In this document: piece after piece, positions 9,600 through 26,172 of the stretch
Position numbering within the stretch: the first letter of the stretch is position 1
Layout: the number at the start of each line of letters is the position of its first letter
NCBI RefSeq assembly: GCF_907164845.1
Contig: NZ_OU015430.1
Span: 1,416,001 to 1,480,000, forward strand
Direction of reading: 5' to 3'
DNA: 64,000 bases
From: Lysobacter luteus
GTDB taxonomy: Bacteria; Pseudomonadota; Gammaproteobacteria; Xanthomonadales; Xanthomonadaceae
Translations under genes and position numbers: made by a program
Notes under the pieces: model-generated
What the model was told of the DNA's origin: nothing
Database searches by the model: none
The model's input: only the letters and a program-made list of their open reading frames with translations

Positions 9600-10408
9600 T
9601 GCAGTCGAACCAGACGACGCCAGAAAGCGGCGACAGCTGTGGTGCCCGCCTTCGGCAGGCACGGGAGCAGGCGGGCATGTCCCGCGAGCAGGTTTCCGCC
9701 CGGCTGAAAATGCCCGTGCGGGTCATCGATGCACTTGAATCCGACGATTGGGCCGTCATCGGCGCCCCGGTGTTCGTCCGCGGCCAGCTGCGCAGCTATG
9801 CACGCCTGATGCGCATCGACCTGGAGGCCGACCTCGTCCAGGCCCAGGTTGGCCCGGTCGCACCGCCCGAGCTGGTCAGCCACAGCCACATCCCCCGGTA
9901 CCGCCACCTGCTGGAGCAGGGCACCCGGCGTGCGGTGTACATCGCGATCACCGCGGTCATTGCCGTGCCGGTGTGGCTGGCGACCCATCCGCACCTTTCC
10001 AACGACCCGCAGGTCGAGTCGCTGGACGTGCCGGCGTCACTGTCCGAGGCCTCCCCGCCCGAGCCGGCTGCACCCCCCCAGCGCACGCCGTTGATCGCCT
10101 CGATGGGCACCATGCGCGGCGCGCCGGCCCAGCGCCAGTCGGCGCCGGCACTGTCGCTCGCGTTCGAGGGGGAAAGCTGGGTGCAGGTGTTTGCGCCCGA
10201 CGGCAGCTCGCTGGAGAAGGGTCTGCTGGATGCCGGCGATCGCCGCACCTACGACAAGGGCGATGTCGGTCGCATCGTCCTCGGCAACACCTCTGCGGTG
10301 AAGGTGCTCAGCGCAGGCGAGCCTGTCGACCTGGCGCCATTCAGCCGCGCGAACGTGGCCCGCTTTACGCTATCCTCTGACGGTTCCCTCGCGCCGGTCG
10401 TCGACTGA
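9596..10408 (+). CDS. rodZ: RodZ-like cytoskeletal/helix-turn-helix membrane protein
   Basis: Links the MreB cytoskeleton to cell-wall synthesis in the RodZ family. The N-terminal Cro/CI-type HTH is seen in LRQAREQAGMSREQVSARL; a single transmembrane helix near residues 112-128 (AVYIAITAVIAVPVWLA) is followed by a Pro/Ala-rich linker and the periplasmic DUF4115 beta domain (LAFEGESWVQVFAPDG). 270 residues, shorter in the linker than E. coli RodZ. The start overlaps the pilF stop; a second ATG follows immediately. Confidence 0.85.
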   Translation: MMQSNQTTPESGDSCGARLRQAREQAGMSREQVSARLKMPVRVIDALESDDWAVIGAPVFVRGQLRSYARLMRIDLEADLVQAQVGPVAPPELVSHSHIPRYRHLLEQGTRRAVYIAITAVIAVPVWLATHPHLSNDPQVESLDVPASLSEASPPEPAAPPQRTPLIASMGTMRGAPAQRQSAPALSLAFEGESWVQVFAPDGSSLEKGLLDAGDRRTYDKGDVGRIVLGNTSAVKVLSAGEPVDLAPFSRANVARFTLSSDGSLAPVVD

Positions 10409-10499
10409 CCCGACGGGTCCGACCCACCGGCCCGCCCTGCGGGCTCGTCCGTAATCAATCGACTCCGGCCCACGGCCGGGGCGGGATAGCAGCTACCGC

Positions 10500-11129
10500 A
10501 TGGCAATAGACGACCTGCTCGACGAACACGAACAAAGCGAACGCGTCCTTGAGTGGCTGCGTACCAACGGCGCCGGCCTGATTGGCGGCATCGTCCTGGG
10601 CCTGGCGGCCATTGGCGGCTGGAAGTGGTGGCAGCAGCACGACCTGCAGCAGGACCTCGCCGCGGCCGACAGCTATCACGCTGCGGTCAGCGCAATCGAA
10701 GCCAATGATGAGCAGGCCGCCGCCAAGGTCGCGGCGCTGGAAGATGGCGTGTTCGCCAACCTCTCCGCGCTGGAGCTGGCGGCCGCCCAGGTCGACGCCG
10801 GTGAGATCGACAAGGCCATCGTGACGCTACGCGCGATCAAACCGGGCAACCCGGCCGTGGCCGACGTCGTCAACCAGCGGCTGGCCCGGTTGCTGATCGC
10901 GACCGACCAGGCCGATGCGGCGCTGGCATCGCTTGCCGATGCAAGCACGCCGTCCGCGCTGGAGGTCCGTGGCGACGCGCAGCAGGCGCTGGGCCGAACC
11001 GAACAGGCGCGCGAGGACTACGCGCAGGCATTGGCGGCACTCGACGTCGCCGCGCCGCAGCGCCAGTTGCTCGAGCTCAAGCTGATGGAAGTCGGCGGTA
11101 CGCCCACCACCCCCGAGGCGAAGTCCTGA
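10500..11129 (+). CDS. yfgM: YfgM-like TPR membrane protein (SecYEG ancillary subunit)
   Basis: 209 residues with a short cytoplasmic N-terminus (MAIDDLLDEHEQSERVLEWL), one transmembrane helix (residues 25-42, AGLIGGIVLGLAAIGGWKWW) and periplasmic TPR-like repeats. This architecture and its place directly before bamB and der match YfgM, which associates with the Sec translocon and periplasmic chaperones (family knowledge). Its stop overlaps the bamB start (TGATG). The 91-bp gap before it carries no obvious terminator. Confidence 0.85.
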   Translation: MAIDDLLDEHEQSERVLEWLRTNGAGLIGGIVLGLAAIGGWKWWQQHDLQQDLAAADSYHAAVSAIEANDEQAAAKVAALEDGVFANLSALELAAAQVDAGEIDKAIVTLRAIKPGNPAVADVVNQRLARLLIATDQADAALASLADASTPSALEVRGDAQQALGRTEQAREDYAQALAALDVAAPQRQLLELKLMEVGGTPTTPEAKS

Positions 11130-12337
11130 TGAAGCAAGTATCGATTCCGCTTTCCGGCGCATGCGCGCCGGCGGCCGTGCTGCGCGTTTCCGCGCTGGCG
11201 CTCTGCGTGCTCGCCGTGTCCGGCTGCAGCACCGTCAAGGGATGGTTCGACGGCAAGGACAAGGACAACACCAAGCCGGCCGCACTGACCGAATTCACCC
11301 CAACCGCATCCGTCAGCGAGCTGTGGTCGGTGGACGCGGGCAAGGGCGAGGGCGCGCTGGGCGCGCGGCAGCATCCGGCCATCGCCGACGGTCGGGTCTA
11401 CGCGGCTGCGGTCGGAGGCGGCGTGCACGCGTTCGAGCTGCAGTCCGGCAAGCGCGTCTGGCATTACGAAAGCGAATTGCGCCTGAGTGGCGGTCCCGGT
11501 GTTGGTGAGGGCCTGGTCGCGGTCGGCAGCCTCGACGGCGACGTGATCGCCCTCGACGCGGCCACCGGTGAGGAGCGCTGGCGGGCAAAGGTCGGCAACG
11601 AGATCATCGCAGAGCCCGCGGTGGGGCTGGGGATGGTGTTCGTCCGCTCCAACGACGGTCGGCTGACCGCGTTTGACGCGGCCACCGGCGAACGCCGTTG
11701 GTTCTGGAACCGCGACGTGCCATCGCTGTCGGTCCGTGGCAACGACGCACCGGTGCTCGGCCCGGGCTATGTTTTCGTTGGCAGCGACGATGGCAGCGTG
11801 GCCGCGCTGGCCGCCGCGGACGGGCGTCCGCTGTGGGAGCAGGCGGTGGGCCAGCAGGAGGGGCGCACCGAGCTCGACCGCATGGCCGACGTCGACGGTA
11901 CCCCGGTCCTGGACGACACCACGCTGCTGGCGACCAGTTACGACGGCCGCACGATGGCTATCGATGCCCCGTCCGGCCAGCCGATGTGGCTTAGCGACCA
12001 GGGTGGCCCCGGCCGGGTCGCCGCCGCCGACAGCGTGGTCGTCGTCAGCTCCGCCGACGGCAGCGTCCATGGATTGGACAAGCGCGGCGGCACCGCGCTC
12101 TGGACCCAGGCGGCCCTGGCCCGTCGCAACCTGACGGCACCCGCGATCCACGGTGGCTACGCGGTCGTCGGCGACTACGACGGCTACCTGCACTGGATGG
12201 ACCTCGGGACCGGCGCATTCGTCGCCCGTGCCCGCGCCGGCGGCGATGCCCTGCGCGGCGTGCCGGTGGTGGATGGCGACATCCTCGTCGTGCAGGACGT
12301 CGACGGCGAACTGAGCGCCTTCCGCGTCGCCCAGTAA
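11129..12337 (+). CDS. bamB: Outer-membrane protein assembly factor BamB
   Basis: Lipoprotein of the BAM complex, an eight-bladed PQQ-type beta-propeller. The signal peptide ends at LCVLAVSGC, with the lipidated Cys33. Repeated blade motifs are visible: IALDAATGEERWRAKVG, TAFDAATGERRWFWNR, MAIDAPSGQPMWLSDQ. 402 residues, normal length. It overlaps yfgM by ATGA and precedes der after a strong hairpin. Confidence 0.93.
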   Translation: MKQVSIPLSGACAPAAVLRVSALALCVLAVSGCSTVKGWFDGKDKDNTKPAALTEFTPTASVSELWSVDAGKGEGALGARQHPAIADGRVYAAAVGGGVHAFELQSGKRVWHYESELRLSGGPGVGEGLVAVGSLDGDVIALDAATGEERWRAKVGNEIIAEPAVGLGMVFVRSNDGRLTAFDAATGERRWFWNRDVPSLSVRGNDAPVLGPGYVFVGSDDGSVAALAAADGRPLWEQAVGQQEGRTELDRMADVDGTPVLDDTTLLATSYDGRTMAIDAPSGQPMWLSDQGGPGRVAAADSVVVVSSADGSVHGLDKRGGTALWTQAALARRNLTAPAIHGGYAVVGDYDGYLHWMDLGTGAFVARARAGGDALRGVPVVDGDILVVQDVDGELSAFRVAQ

Positions 12338-12354
12338 CCGATTGGCGAAAACCC

Positions 12355-12402
12355 GGGACGGCGGCCGATAATGGACGACACCGTCCGTCCGGCCGCCGTC
12401 CC
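12355..12402. terminator. Long hairpin after bamB
   Basis: A perfect 13-bp inverted repeat (GGGACGGCGGCCG / CGGCCGCCGTCCC) encloses 22 nt that contain a second nested repeat (GGACG / CGTCC). It begins 17 bp after the bamB stop. The downstream sequence TGTTTCC is a poor T-run, so it is either an imperfect terminator or an mRNA-stabilising structure between bamB and der. Confidence 0.55.
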
Positions 12403-12488
12403 TGTTTCCGGGGACCGGCGACTCCACGTGTCGACGCGGTATGTTTGCCGCATCGCCTTCCGCATTACGCCCCCAACCGGCTGAATCC

Positions 12489-13889
12489 ATGCTTCCGCTC
12501 GTCGCGCTCGTTGGTCGACCCAACGTCGGCAAATCCACCCTGTTCAATGCGCTCACGCGTACCCGCGACGCGCTGGTCCACGACCAGCCGGGGGTGACGC
12601 GCGACCGCCACTACGGCGTGTGCCGGCCCGAGGGACAGCGCCACTTCGCACTGGTGGATACCGGGGGCATCGCCGGCGAGGACGAAGGCCTGGTCGGCGC
12701 CACCACCCGCCAGGCGCGGGCGGCGGCGACCGAGGCCGACCTGGTGCTGTTCATCGTGGACGGGCGCGAGGGCGCCTCGGCGATGGACGACGAGATCCTG
12801 GCCTGGTTGCGCAAGACCGCGCGGCCAACCGTGCTGGTTGTCAACAAGACCGACGGCATCGACACCGAGGCGGCGATCAACGAGTTTGCCCGTTACGGCA
12901 TCCGCGACGTCGTCGCGACCTCTTCGGCGCACCGACAGGGCATCGACGACCTCATCGACGAGATCGTCGCCCGGCTGCCGGAGGAGGGCGCGACCAGCGA
13001 GCTCGACACCGATCCGTCGCGCATCCGGGTCGCCTTCATCGGCCGCCCCAACGTGGGCAAGTCCACGCTGGTGAACCGCCTGCTCGGCGAGGAACGGATG
13101 ATCGCGTCCGACGTGCCCGGCACGACCCGCGACTCGGTCGCCATCGACATGGAGCGCGACGGGCGCCTGTATCGCCTGATCGACACTGCCGGCCTGCGCC
13201 GCAAGTCGCGTGTCGACGAGGCCGTCGAGAAGTTCTCCATCATCAAGACCCTGCAGGCGATCGAGCAGTGCCAGGTCGCGGTGGTGATGCTCGACGCGGG
13301 CGAGGGCGTCACCGACCAGGATGCCAGTGTGCTGGGCTACGCGCTCGACGCCGGCCGCGCGCTCGTGGTCGCGGTGAACAAGTGGGACGGGCAGAGCGAC
13401 TACCAGCGCCAGCAGGCCGAAGCGCTGCTGGCCCGCAAGCTTTCCTTCGTGGACTGGGCCGAGGCGGTGCGCATCAGCGCCAAGCACGGTTCGGGCTTGC
13501 GCGAGCTGTTCAACGCCATCCACCGGGCCCATGAGTCGGCCACGCGCGAATTCAGCACCAGCGAGATCACCCGCGCGGTGGAGATCGCCTACGAGGCCAA
13601 CCCACCGCCGGTGGTGCGTGGCCATGTCGCCAAGCTGCGGTTCGCGCATCCGGTGGGCAGCAACCCGCCGACGTTCGCGATCCACGGCAACCGCCTGCGC
13701 ACCCTGAGCGAAACCTACAAGCGCTACCTCGAGAACTTCTTCCGCAAGCGCTTCAAGCTGGTCGGCACGCCCGTGCGCTTCATCTTCAAGGAAGGCAGCA
13801 ACCCGTACGAGGGCAAGAAGAACGTGCTGACCGACAAGCAGGTCGCAAAGAAGCGCCGCCTGATCCGGCACGTCAAGCGGGGCAAGTAG
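12489..13889 (+). CDS. der: Ribosome-associated GTPase Der (EngA)
   Basis: Essential double-GTPase for 50S subunit maturation. The two G domains each show a P-loop ([13 protein letters not shown] near residue 6 and [11 protein letters not shown] near residue 180) with NKTD and NKWD specificity motifs; a KH-like C-terminal domain follows. 466 residues, typical for xanthomonads. I use the ATG at 12489, where the protein begins directly with [12 protein letters not shown]; an open frame from 12441 would add 16 unconserved residues. Confidence 0.95.
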   Translation: MLPLVALVGRPNVGKSTLFNALTRTRDALVHDQPGVTRDRHYGVCRPEGQRHFALVDTGGIAGEDEGLVGATTRQARAAATEADLVLFIVDGREGASAMDDEILAWLRKTARPTVLVVNKTDGIDTEAAINEFARYGIRDVVATSSAHRQGIDDLIDEIVARLPEEGATSELDTDPSRIRVAFIGRPNVGKSTLVNRLLGEERMIASDVPGTTRDSVAIDMERDGRLYRLIDTAGLRRKSRVDEAVEKFSIIKTLQAIEQCQVAVVMLDAGEGVTDQDASVLGYALDAGRALVVAVNKWDGQSDYQRQQAEALLARKLSFVDWAEAVRISAKHGSGLRELFNAIHRAHESATREFSTSEITRAVEIAYEANPPPVVRGHVAKLRFAHPVGSNPPTFAIHGNRLRTLSETYKRYLENFFRKRFKLVGTPVRFIFKEGSNPYEGKKNVLTDKQVAKKRRLIRHVKRGK

Positions 13890-13903
13890 GAGTCGGTTAG
13901 CAC

Positions 13904-15028
13904 ATGGCGGTCGACACCATCACCCCAGCCGAGGCCCGTCGCCGCCAGCTCGGGGGTGCCGTGCTCATCGATGTCCGCGAGCCGGACGAACGCGCACTCG
14001 GCATGGCCGAAGGGGCGCTGGGCGTGGCGCGTGGCGAGCTGGAAGCCTCCCCCGGGGCGGTGTTGCCCGACGCCGATCGCGAGATCGTTCTCATCTGCGA
14101 GGTGGGCGGGCGATCCCTCCAGGCGGCCGAGGCTCTGGCGCAGGCCGGCTATTGCCGCGTCGCGTCGGTCGAAGGTGGCACGCGCCAGTGGCGGCTCGAC
14201 GACCTGCCACTGGTGGTCGCCCACGGTGACCTGGACTTCAACGACCGCTACTCGCGGCACCTCCGCCTGCCCGAGGTCGGCGAGGCCGGTCAGCGACGGC
14301 TGCAACAGGCGACGGTCGCCGTGGTGGGCGCCGGCGGACTGGGTTCCCCGGCCGCCTACTACCTCGCCGCGGCCGGCGTCGGCACGCTGCGCCTGGCAGA
14401 CGACGACGTGGTCGACCGCAGCAACCTGCAGCGGCAGATCCTGCACACCGACGCGCGGATCGGCGTGCCCAAGGTCGAGTCGGCCCGCATGTCGCTGGAA
14501 GCGCTCAATCCGACCATCCGCGTCATCGGCATGCGCGAGCGCATCACCGCCGAGAACGTCGAAAGGCTGATCGCGGATGCGGACGTGGTGCTCGACGGCG
14601 CGGACAATTTCCCGGTGCGTTACCTGCTCAACGACGCCTGCGTGAAGCTTGGCAAGCCATTGGTGTACGGGGCGGTTCATCGTTTCAATGGCCAGGTCAG
14701 CGTTTTCGATGCGGGGCGCCACCGCGGCCAGGCGCCGTGCTATCGCTGCCTGTTCCCCGAACCCCCGCCGCCGGAGGCCGCACCGAACTGCAGCGAAGCC
14801 GGCGTGCTGGGCGTGCTCCCGGGGGTCATCGGAATGCTGCAGGCAACCGAGGTCGTGAAGCTCATCCTCGGCATCGGCGAGCCGCTGGCCGGGCGGCTGC
14901 TGCAGTTCGACGCGCTGTCGATGCGCTTCCACGAGACCCGCCTGCAGGCCGATCCCGGCTGCACCGTCTGTGCACCAGGCGTACCGTTCCCCGGGTACAT
15001 CGACTACCAGCAGTTCTGCGCGGGCTGA
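13904..15028 (+). CDS. Rhodanese-ThiF/MoeB-type sulfur carrier activating enzyme
   Basis: Fusion of an N-terminal rhodanese domain (about 1-105, with persulfide-forming Cys65 in CEVGGRS) and a ThiF/MoeB/E1-like adenylyltransferase domain (VAVVGAGGLGSPAAYYLA, DGADNF). Two zinc CxxC pairs are present (CYRC and CTVC). It would adenylate the C-terminal Gly-Gly of a sulfur carrier such as MoaD or ThiS and could pass sulfur itself. MOCS3/Uba4 has the reverse domain order, so this is not a simple MOCS3 copy. No carrier protein gene is nearby, so the pathway (molybdopterin or thiamine) stays open. Confidence 0.85.
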   Translation: MAVDTITPAEARRRQLGGAVLIDVREPDERALGMAEGALGVARGELEASPGAVLPDADREIVLICEVGGRSLQAAEALAQAGYCRVASVEGGTRQWRLDDLPLVVAHGDLDFNDRYSRHLRLPEVGEAGQRRLQQATVAVVGAGGLGSPAAYYLAAAGVGTLRLADDDVVDRSNLQRQILHTDARIGVPKVESARMSLEALNPTIRVIGMRERITAENVERLIADADVVLDGADNFPVRYLLNDACVKLGKPLVYGAVHRFNGQVSVFDAGRHRGQAPCYRCLFPEPPPPEAAPNCSEAGVLGVLPGVIGMLQATEVVKLILGIGEPLAGRLLQFDALSMRFHETRLQADPGCTVCAPGVPFPGYIDYQQFCAG

Positions 15029-15111
15029 CCGCAGCGCACAGGTGCGGCTGCACCTCCCGCTCACGCGACGCCCGGACCATGCGGGGATAGACGCACGGCG
15101 GAGAGTGATCG

Positions 15112-16119
15112 ATGGCGACAACGGGATGGCGATGGGCCTGGCTGGCCGCGGCGTGCTTGGCACTGTCGCTGGTGCCCGCGGACAGGGCGTCCGCGAACTG
15201 CACGGGCGCTGCTCCCGTCCCTGCCGACACCCTCGGCGAGCGCATCGCGACAATGGCCTGCCAGGAGAGCCTGCTCTGGTACGAGCCTTTCATCAACGCG
15301 CAGGGACACCTTGCGAGCATGTCGATGACGGAAGCCGAGGCCGGTGTGCTCGCGGATGGTGCGACCCCGGCCTGGAAACGCGTCGCCGAGTACTGGCGTG
15401 GCAGCGGCCTGCTGTGGGAAATGAATGCCTTCCCGGGTGCGGGCACCTGCGCGCGGGCGGGATCACTGGCCTATCCGGCGCCGGACTGCCGCGCCTTCGT
15501 CATCGACCAGCCGTGGTCGGCGGCGTTCATTTCGTTCGTGATGGTGCGCGCGGGCGTGCCGGGGTTCCAGCCGTCTCCGCGCCACGTCGACTACGTGCGC
15601 AATGCGTACACGGAATCGGGCACCGGACCGTACCGGCTGGTCGACCCCGATAACGCCTCCCCCACGGCCGGCGACATGCTGTGCTACGTCCGCGGCGCAT
15701 CGCCGATGGGGCATGCCGGCCTGCGATCCTGGCTCGCCGGCAATCCGACGGCGTCCCTGCCGATGCATTGCGAGATCGTGGTCGCCGCCGGTGGCGGCCG
15801 GCTCCAACTCGTGGGCGGCAACGTGCTGCACAGCGTGACGACGCGGATCCTTCCGCTCAACCGCGACGGCCGCATCTGGGGGCTGCCGCGCGGGACCCCG
15901 GCATGCTCGCCGGCAAACGAGGCCGGCTGCAGCTTCAACCGCCAGGACTGGGCCGCGCTGTTGAAGCTGGACCCGTCGCTGCGGCCGGTGGCGGCACCGG
16001 CGCAGGCGCTTCCCGGGCCGGGGCAGGCCGCCCCCGTGCAGTGTTGTGTGCAGTGCGTCGTCGGCTCCGGCGTACCTCGCTGCCCGGCCGGGACATCTCC
16101 ACCGGTCGATCAGCGATAA
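15112..16119 (+). CDS. Secreted DUF2272 protein
   Basis: 335 residues with a Sec signal peptide (about 1-29: a WRWAWLAAACLALSLV core ending ASANC). The body has the DUF2272 hallmark QPWSAAFISFVMVRAGV followed by a His/Tyr-containing RHVDYVRNAY, plus a second conserved block PTAGDMLCYVRG and MHCEIVV. The layout (Ser/Cys early, His late) recalls amidase-like folds, but no catalytic role has been shown that I know of. The C-terminus is Pro/Ala-rich with three clustered cysteines (CCVQC). The start ATG has GAGAG at a good distance. It lies between the ThiF enzyme and folD on the same strand. Confidence 0.7.
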   Translation: MATTGWRWAWLAAACLALSLVPADRASANCTGAAPVPADTLGERIATMACQESLLWYEPFINAQGHLASMSMTEAEAGVLADGATPAWKRVAEYWRGSGLLWEMNAFPGAGTCARAGSLAYPAPDCRAFVIDQPWSAAFISFVMVRAGVPGFQPSPRHVDYVRNAYTESGTGPYRLVDPDNASPTAGDMLCYVRGASPMGHAGLRSWLAGNPTASLPMHCEIVVAAGGGRLQLVGGNVLHSVTTRILPLNRDGRIWGLPRGTPACSPANEAGCSFNRQDWAALLKLDPSLRPVAAPAQALPGPGQAAPVQCCVQCVVGSGVPRCPAGTSPPVDQR

Positions 16120-16153
16120 TGGCAGGCCGCATTGACCGCAGGCCCGCTCCTCC

Positions 16154-17041
16154 ATGACCGACATGCCCGCCACCGCCCGCATCCTGGATGGCAAGGGCAT
16201 CGCCGAGGACCTGCTCGACAATCTCAAGGCACGGGTAGCCGCCCGCGTCGCCGACGGGCGCAAACCGCCGGGCTTGGCGGTTGTGCTGGTCGGCAGCGAT
16301 CCGGCTTCGTCGGTGTACGTACGCAACAAGCGCCGTGCCGCCGAGAAGGTCGGCATCCGCGCGATCGACTTCGACCTCCCCGCCGACACCGGCGACGACG
16401 AACTCCTCGCACTCATCGATCGGCTCAACGCCGATCCCGACGTGCACGGCATCCTGGTCCAGCTGCCCTTGCCCGACCGTCGCGACGCCACGGCCCTCAT
16501 CCACCGGATCAGCCCTGCGAAGGATGTCGACGGCTTCCACCCGGAGAACGTGGGCCACCTGGCGCTGCGCCAGTTCGGCCTGCGTCCGTGCACGCCGCGC
16601 GGCATCACGACGCTGCTGGCCTACACCGATCGCCCGGTGCGCGGCGCCAGCGCGACCGTGGTGGGCGTTTCCAACCACGTCGGCCGGCCAATGGCCCTGG
16701 AGTTGCTGATCGCCGGCTGCACCACCACGTCCTGCCACAAGTTCACGCCGCCGGACGTGCTGGAGGCCGCCGTGCGGGGCGCCGATATCCTCGTGGTCGC
16801 CGTCGGGCGCCCGCAACTGATCCCCGGTGAGTGGGTCAAGCCCGGCGCGGTGGTGATCGACGTGGGCATCAACCGGCTCGACGACGGCCGCCTGGTCGGT
16901 GACGTCGGGTTCGAGGCGGCCTCGCGCCGGGCCAGCTGGATCACCCCGGTGCCGGGTGGGGTGGGGCCGATGACGGTCGCGACCCTGATGCAGAACACGC
17001 TGGAAGCGGCGGAGGCGGCCGACAAGGCCTCCGGCGCCTGA
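16154..17041 (+). CDS. folD: Methylenetetrahydrofolate dehydrogenase / cyclohydrolase
   Basis: Interconverts 5,10-methylene-THF and 10-formyl-THF using NADP. Signature motifs are seen: [20 protein letters not shown] with the catalytic lysine, QLPLPDR, the [14 protein letters not shown] stretch, and the nucleotide-binding region [33 protein letters not shown] ends the protein. 295 residues. The position ahead of guaBA is consistent with one-carbon supply to purine synthesis. Confidence 0.95.
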   Translation: MTDMPATARILDGKGIAEDLLDNLKARVAARVADGRKPPGLAVVLVGSDPASSVYVRNKRRAAEKVGIRAIDFDLPADTGDDELLALIDRLNADPDVHGILVQLPLPDRRDATALIHRISPAKDVDGFHPENVGHLALRQFGLRPCTPRGITTLLAYTDRPVRGASATVVGVSNHVGRPMALELLIAGCTTTSCHKFTPPDVLEAAVRGADILVVAVGRPQLIPGEWVKPGAVVIDVGINRLDDGRLVGDVGFEAASRRASWITPVPGGVGPMTVATLMQNTLEAAEAADKASGA

Positions 17042-17100
17042 CTGGCTGGGTTCCGGGTGGCCGGCACGCGCATGCGGGGGCTCCGAACGCGGTAGAATGA

Positions 17101-18585
<1,485 letters not shown>

Positions 18586-18588
18586 CCC

Positions 18589-20154
<1,566 letters not shown>

Positions 20155-20186
20155 AGGTGCCTGCGCGCGCCAACCGGACACCGCGC

Positions 20187-20208
20187 AGGGCCACGGAAAC
20201 GTGGCCCT
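20187..20208. terminator. Terminator between guaA and yggS
   Basis: AGGGCCACG-GAAA-CGTGGCCCT, a perfect 9-bp stem with a GNRA-type loop, followed on the plus strand by CGTCTT. It lies between two convergent genes and can serve both. Confidence 0.75.
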
Positions 20209-20212
20209 CGTC

Positions 20213-21535
<1,323 letters not shown>

Positions 21536-21541
21536 CCGGCC

Positions 21542-22012
21542 TCAGGACGTGCGGCGCACCCGCGCGCGGGTGTGCGAGCGGTCCATCTCCTCGTTGAGGA
21601 TCGCCAGCGCAATCGTCGATTCGCGCGACAGCAGCAGGCTGGATGCGAACAGCCCCAGCACCCCGAGTATCGCGAACGCCGTCGGCAGCAGACCGGCCGG
21701 CGACGGCAGGAACGCATCCAGCACCACCATCAGGCTGGTGGCGACGAAGAAGCTCAGCGACAGGTAGAGCATCTGGTTCGCGCGCAGGATCAGCCCGCTG
21801 CGGCGGCGCTGGCGGGTCACGCGGTGGTCCAGCCACTGCAGTTCGGCCTCGTCGGTGGCCTGCTCCATTTCCTTCATCAGCTGGCGCAGCCGGTCGACCA
21901 CCCGCGCCAGGCGGTTGCTCGCCGAGATCAGCAGCGAGCCGGTCGCCGTCAGGAAGAAGGCGGGCGCGAGCATCGCGGTCAGGACGGCGTACTGGGAGTC
22001 GGTCGGAATCAC
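21542..22012 (-). CDS. DUF2721 membrane protein
   Basis: 156 residues. Three hydrophobic segments (about 8-30, 82-103 and 108-130) flank a charged cytoplasmic loop with [15 protein letters not shown] and [18 protein letters not shown], the pattern of the DUF2721 family. Function unknown. It is convergent with tadA (6 bp between stops) and divergent from orn. Confidence 0.75.
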   Translation of the reverse strand: MIPTDSQYAVLTAMLAPAFFLTATGSLLISASNRLARVVDRLRQLMKEMEQATDEAELQWLDHRVTRQRRRSGLILRANQMLYLSLSFFVATSLMVVLDAFLPSPAGLLPTAFAILGVLGLFASSLLLSRESTIALAILNEEMDRSHTRARVRRTS

Positions 22013-22082
22013 GGGTGCGGCGGCGCGGCTGTGGCGGGAGGGCGTGGGATATCATGCCGCTTCACGTGGGAGACGGCGAGCG

Positions 22083-22661
22083 ATGGGCACAAGGACAGGC
22101 AACGAGCAGCGGCTGATCTGGATCGATCTGGAAATGACCGGGCTCGATACCGACAACGATTCGATCCTCGAGATCGCCACCGTCGTGACCGACGCCAACC
22201 TCGAAGTGCTCGCCGAAGGCCCGGAGCTGGCCATCCGCCATCCGCTGCAGCGGCTGGAGGCGATGGACGACTGGAACCGCAACCAGCACCGGAAGTCCGG
22301 CCTGTGGGCACGGGTGCTGGAAGAGGGCGTGTCGATGGCCGAAGCCGAGCAGCGGACGCTGGCGTTCCTGGCGCAGTGGGTGCCGGCCAAGGCCTCGCCG
22401 ATCTGCGGCAACTCGATCTGCCAAGACCGCCGCTTCCTGCACCGGGAGATGCCGCGGCTGGAGCAGTACTTCCATTACCGCAACCTCGACGTCAGCACCC
22501 TCAAGGAACTGGCCCGGCGCTGGGCGCCGGAGGTGCTGGCCGGGGTCGGCAAGGAGGCCAGGCACACCGCACTCAGCGACGTGCACGACTCGATCGCCGA
22601 GCTGAGGCATTACCGCTTCTTCATGGGCCGGCTCGGCGGGATGGAGCCGGCGGAACTCTGA
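22083..22661 (+). CDS. orn: Oligoribonuclease
   Basis: DEDDh 3'-5' exonuclease that degrades 2-5-mers, including pGpG from c-di-GMP turnover. Exo motifs: [21 protein letters not shown] and the final HxxxxD ([10 protein letters not shown]). 192 residues. I take the ATG at 22083; open sequence further upstream overlaps DUF2721 on the other strand and lacks conservation. Confidence 0.96.
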   Translation: MGTRTGNEQRLIWIDLEMTGLDTDNDSILEIATVVTDANLEVLAEGPELAIRHPLQRLEAMDDWNRNQHRKSGLWARVLEEGVSMAEAEQRTLAFLAQWVPAKASPICGNSICQDRRFLHREMPRLEQYFHYRNLDVSTLKELARRWAPEVLAGVGKEARHTALSDVHDSIAELRHYRFFMGRLGGMEPAEL

Positions 22662-22682
22662 CCGCCGGCCGTCCTGCGGGAC

Positions 22683-23570
22683 TCAGCTTCGCGGGGACTC
22701 CGCGCCGCCATCGCCCATGGCCGTGGCGGTGTCGGCGCCATGGCGGTACACGTGCACGTCGCGCTGCGGATACGGGAAGCTGATCCCGGCCGCGTCGAAG
22801 GCCTTCTTGATGCTCTCGTTGAGGTGCACCTTCACCGCGAACCAGTCGCCGTTGGCGGTGTGGCAGCGGACGCCGAGGTTGACGCTGTTTTCGGCCAGCT
22901 CGTAGACCACCACGTCGGCGGCCGGTTCGGCCAGCACGCGGTTGTCGGCGTTGATGATGTCCATGATGATCGCGCGGGCCTGGTCGATGTCGTCGTCATA
23001 GCCGATGCCGATCACCAGCTCGACCCGGCGGCGCACGTCGGGTGTCGAGTTGATGATCGAATCCGACGTCACCAGGCTGTTGGGCAACACGATGGTCTGG
23101 TTGTCGGCGCCGCGCAGGCGGGTCTGGAAGATGCTGATCGACTCGACGGTGCCACCTTCGCCGTTGATGTTCACCACGTCGCCGACGCGGAACGGCTTGA
23201 GCGCGACCAGCATCACGCCCGAGGCGATGTTGGACAGCGAGTCCTTCAGCGCCAAGCCGATCGCCAGGCCGGCTGCACCGAGCACTGCGATCATCGATGT
23301 CATCGGCACGCCGACCACCTGCAACGCGGCCAGCACCAGCACGATGGTCAGCACCACCGTCGAGACCTTGCACAGGAACTGCAGGGCGGTCGCGTCCAGC
23401 TCGGTGCGGGCGAGGGCGCGGTCAATGAGCTTGACCAGCCACGCGACGATGTAGCGGCCGACCAGGAACAGCATCAGCGCGAGCGCGAACCGGATGCCGA
23501 GGCCGATCAGCGCCTCGCTCCATTCGCCCGCGCGGGCGTAGTCGATCCAGCTCAGGCTGCGGTCGGGCAT
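22683..23570 (-). CDS. mscS: Small-conductance mechanosensitive channel (MscS family)
   Basis: Opens on membrane tension to release solutes. Three N-terminal transmembrane helices, then the pore-lining Gly/Ala-rich TM3 (AAGLAIGLALKDSLSNIASG), then the beta domain (VGDVVNINGEGGTVESI) and a C-terminal alpha/beta domain. The start at 23570 is set by a GGAGG motif four bases upstream; the longer frame to 23609 would begin inside the ppsA terminator hairpin. 295 residues, close to E. coli MscS. Confidence 0.9.
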   Translation of the reverse strand: MPDRSLSWIDYARAGEWSEALIGLGIRFALALMLFLVGRYIVAWLVKLIDRALARTELDATALQFLCKVSTVVLTIVLVLAALQVVGVPMTSMIAVLGAAGLAIGLALKDSLSNIASGVMLVALKPFRVGDVVNINGEGGTVESISIFQTRLRGADNQTIVLPNSLVTSDSIINSTPDVRRRVELVIGIGYDDDIDQARAIIMDIINADNRVLAEPAADVVVYELAENSVNLGVRCHTANGDWFAVKVHLNESIKKAFDAAGISFPYPQRDVHVYRHGADTATAMGDGGAESPRS

Positions 23571-23596
23571 GTGGCCTCCATCGGGTTCCGGAAGTA

Positions 23597-23622
23597 CGAA
23601 GCCCCGCATGGGCGGGGCTTCG
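23597..23622 (-). terminator. Terminator of ppsA
   Basis: CGAAGCCCCGC-CCAT-GCGGGGCTTCG on the minus strand, an 11-bp stem followed by TACTTCC, 46 bp after the ppsA stop and just before mscS. Confidence 0.7.
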
Positions 23623-23668
23623 TGTTTGCCGCGATGGTGCCGCTGCGGGCGTTATCGGCCCGTCATGC

Positions 23669-26041
<2,373 letters not shown>

Positions 26042-26172
26042 GCGGGGTCTCCGAGGGGTCCGACACGCCGACCGGCGCGGCCAAGCGGATATGATCGCTC
26101 CTGCGCCGGACCCATACAAGGTTGATCCGGCGGGGTTTTCCTGTAGATCGACGATATTGGCGAGGTAATCCG

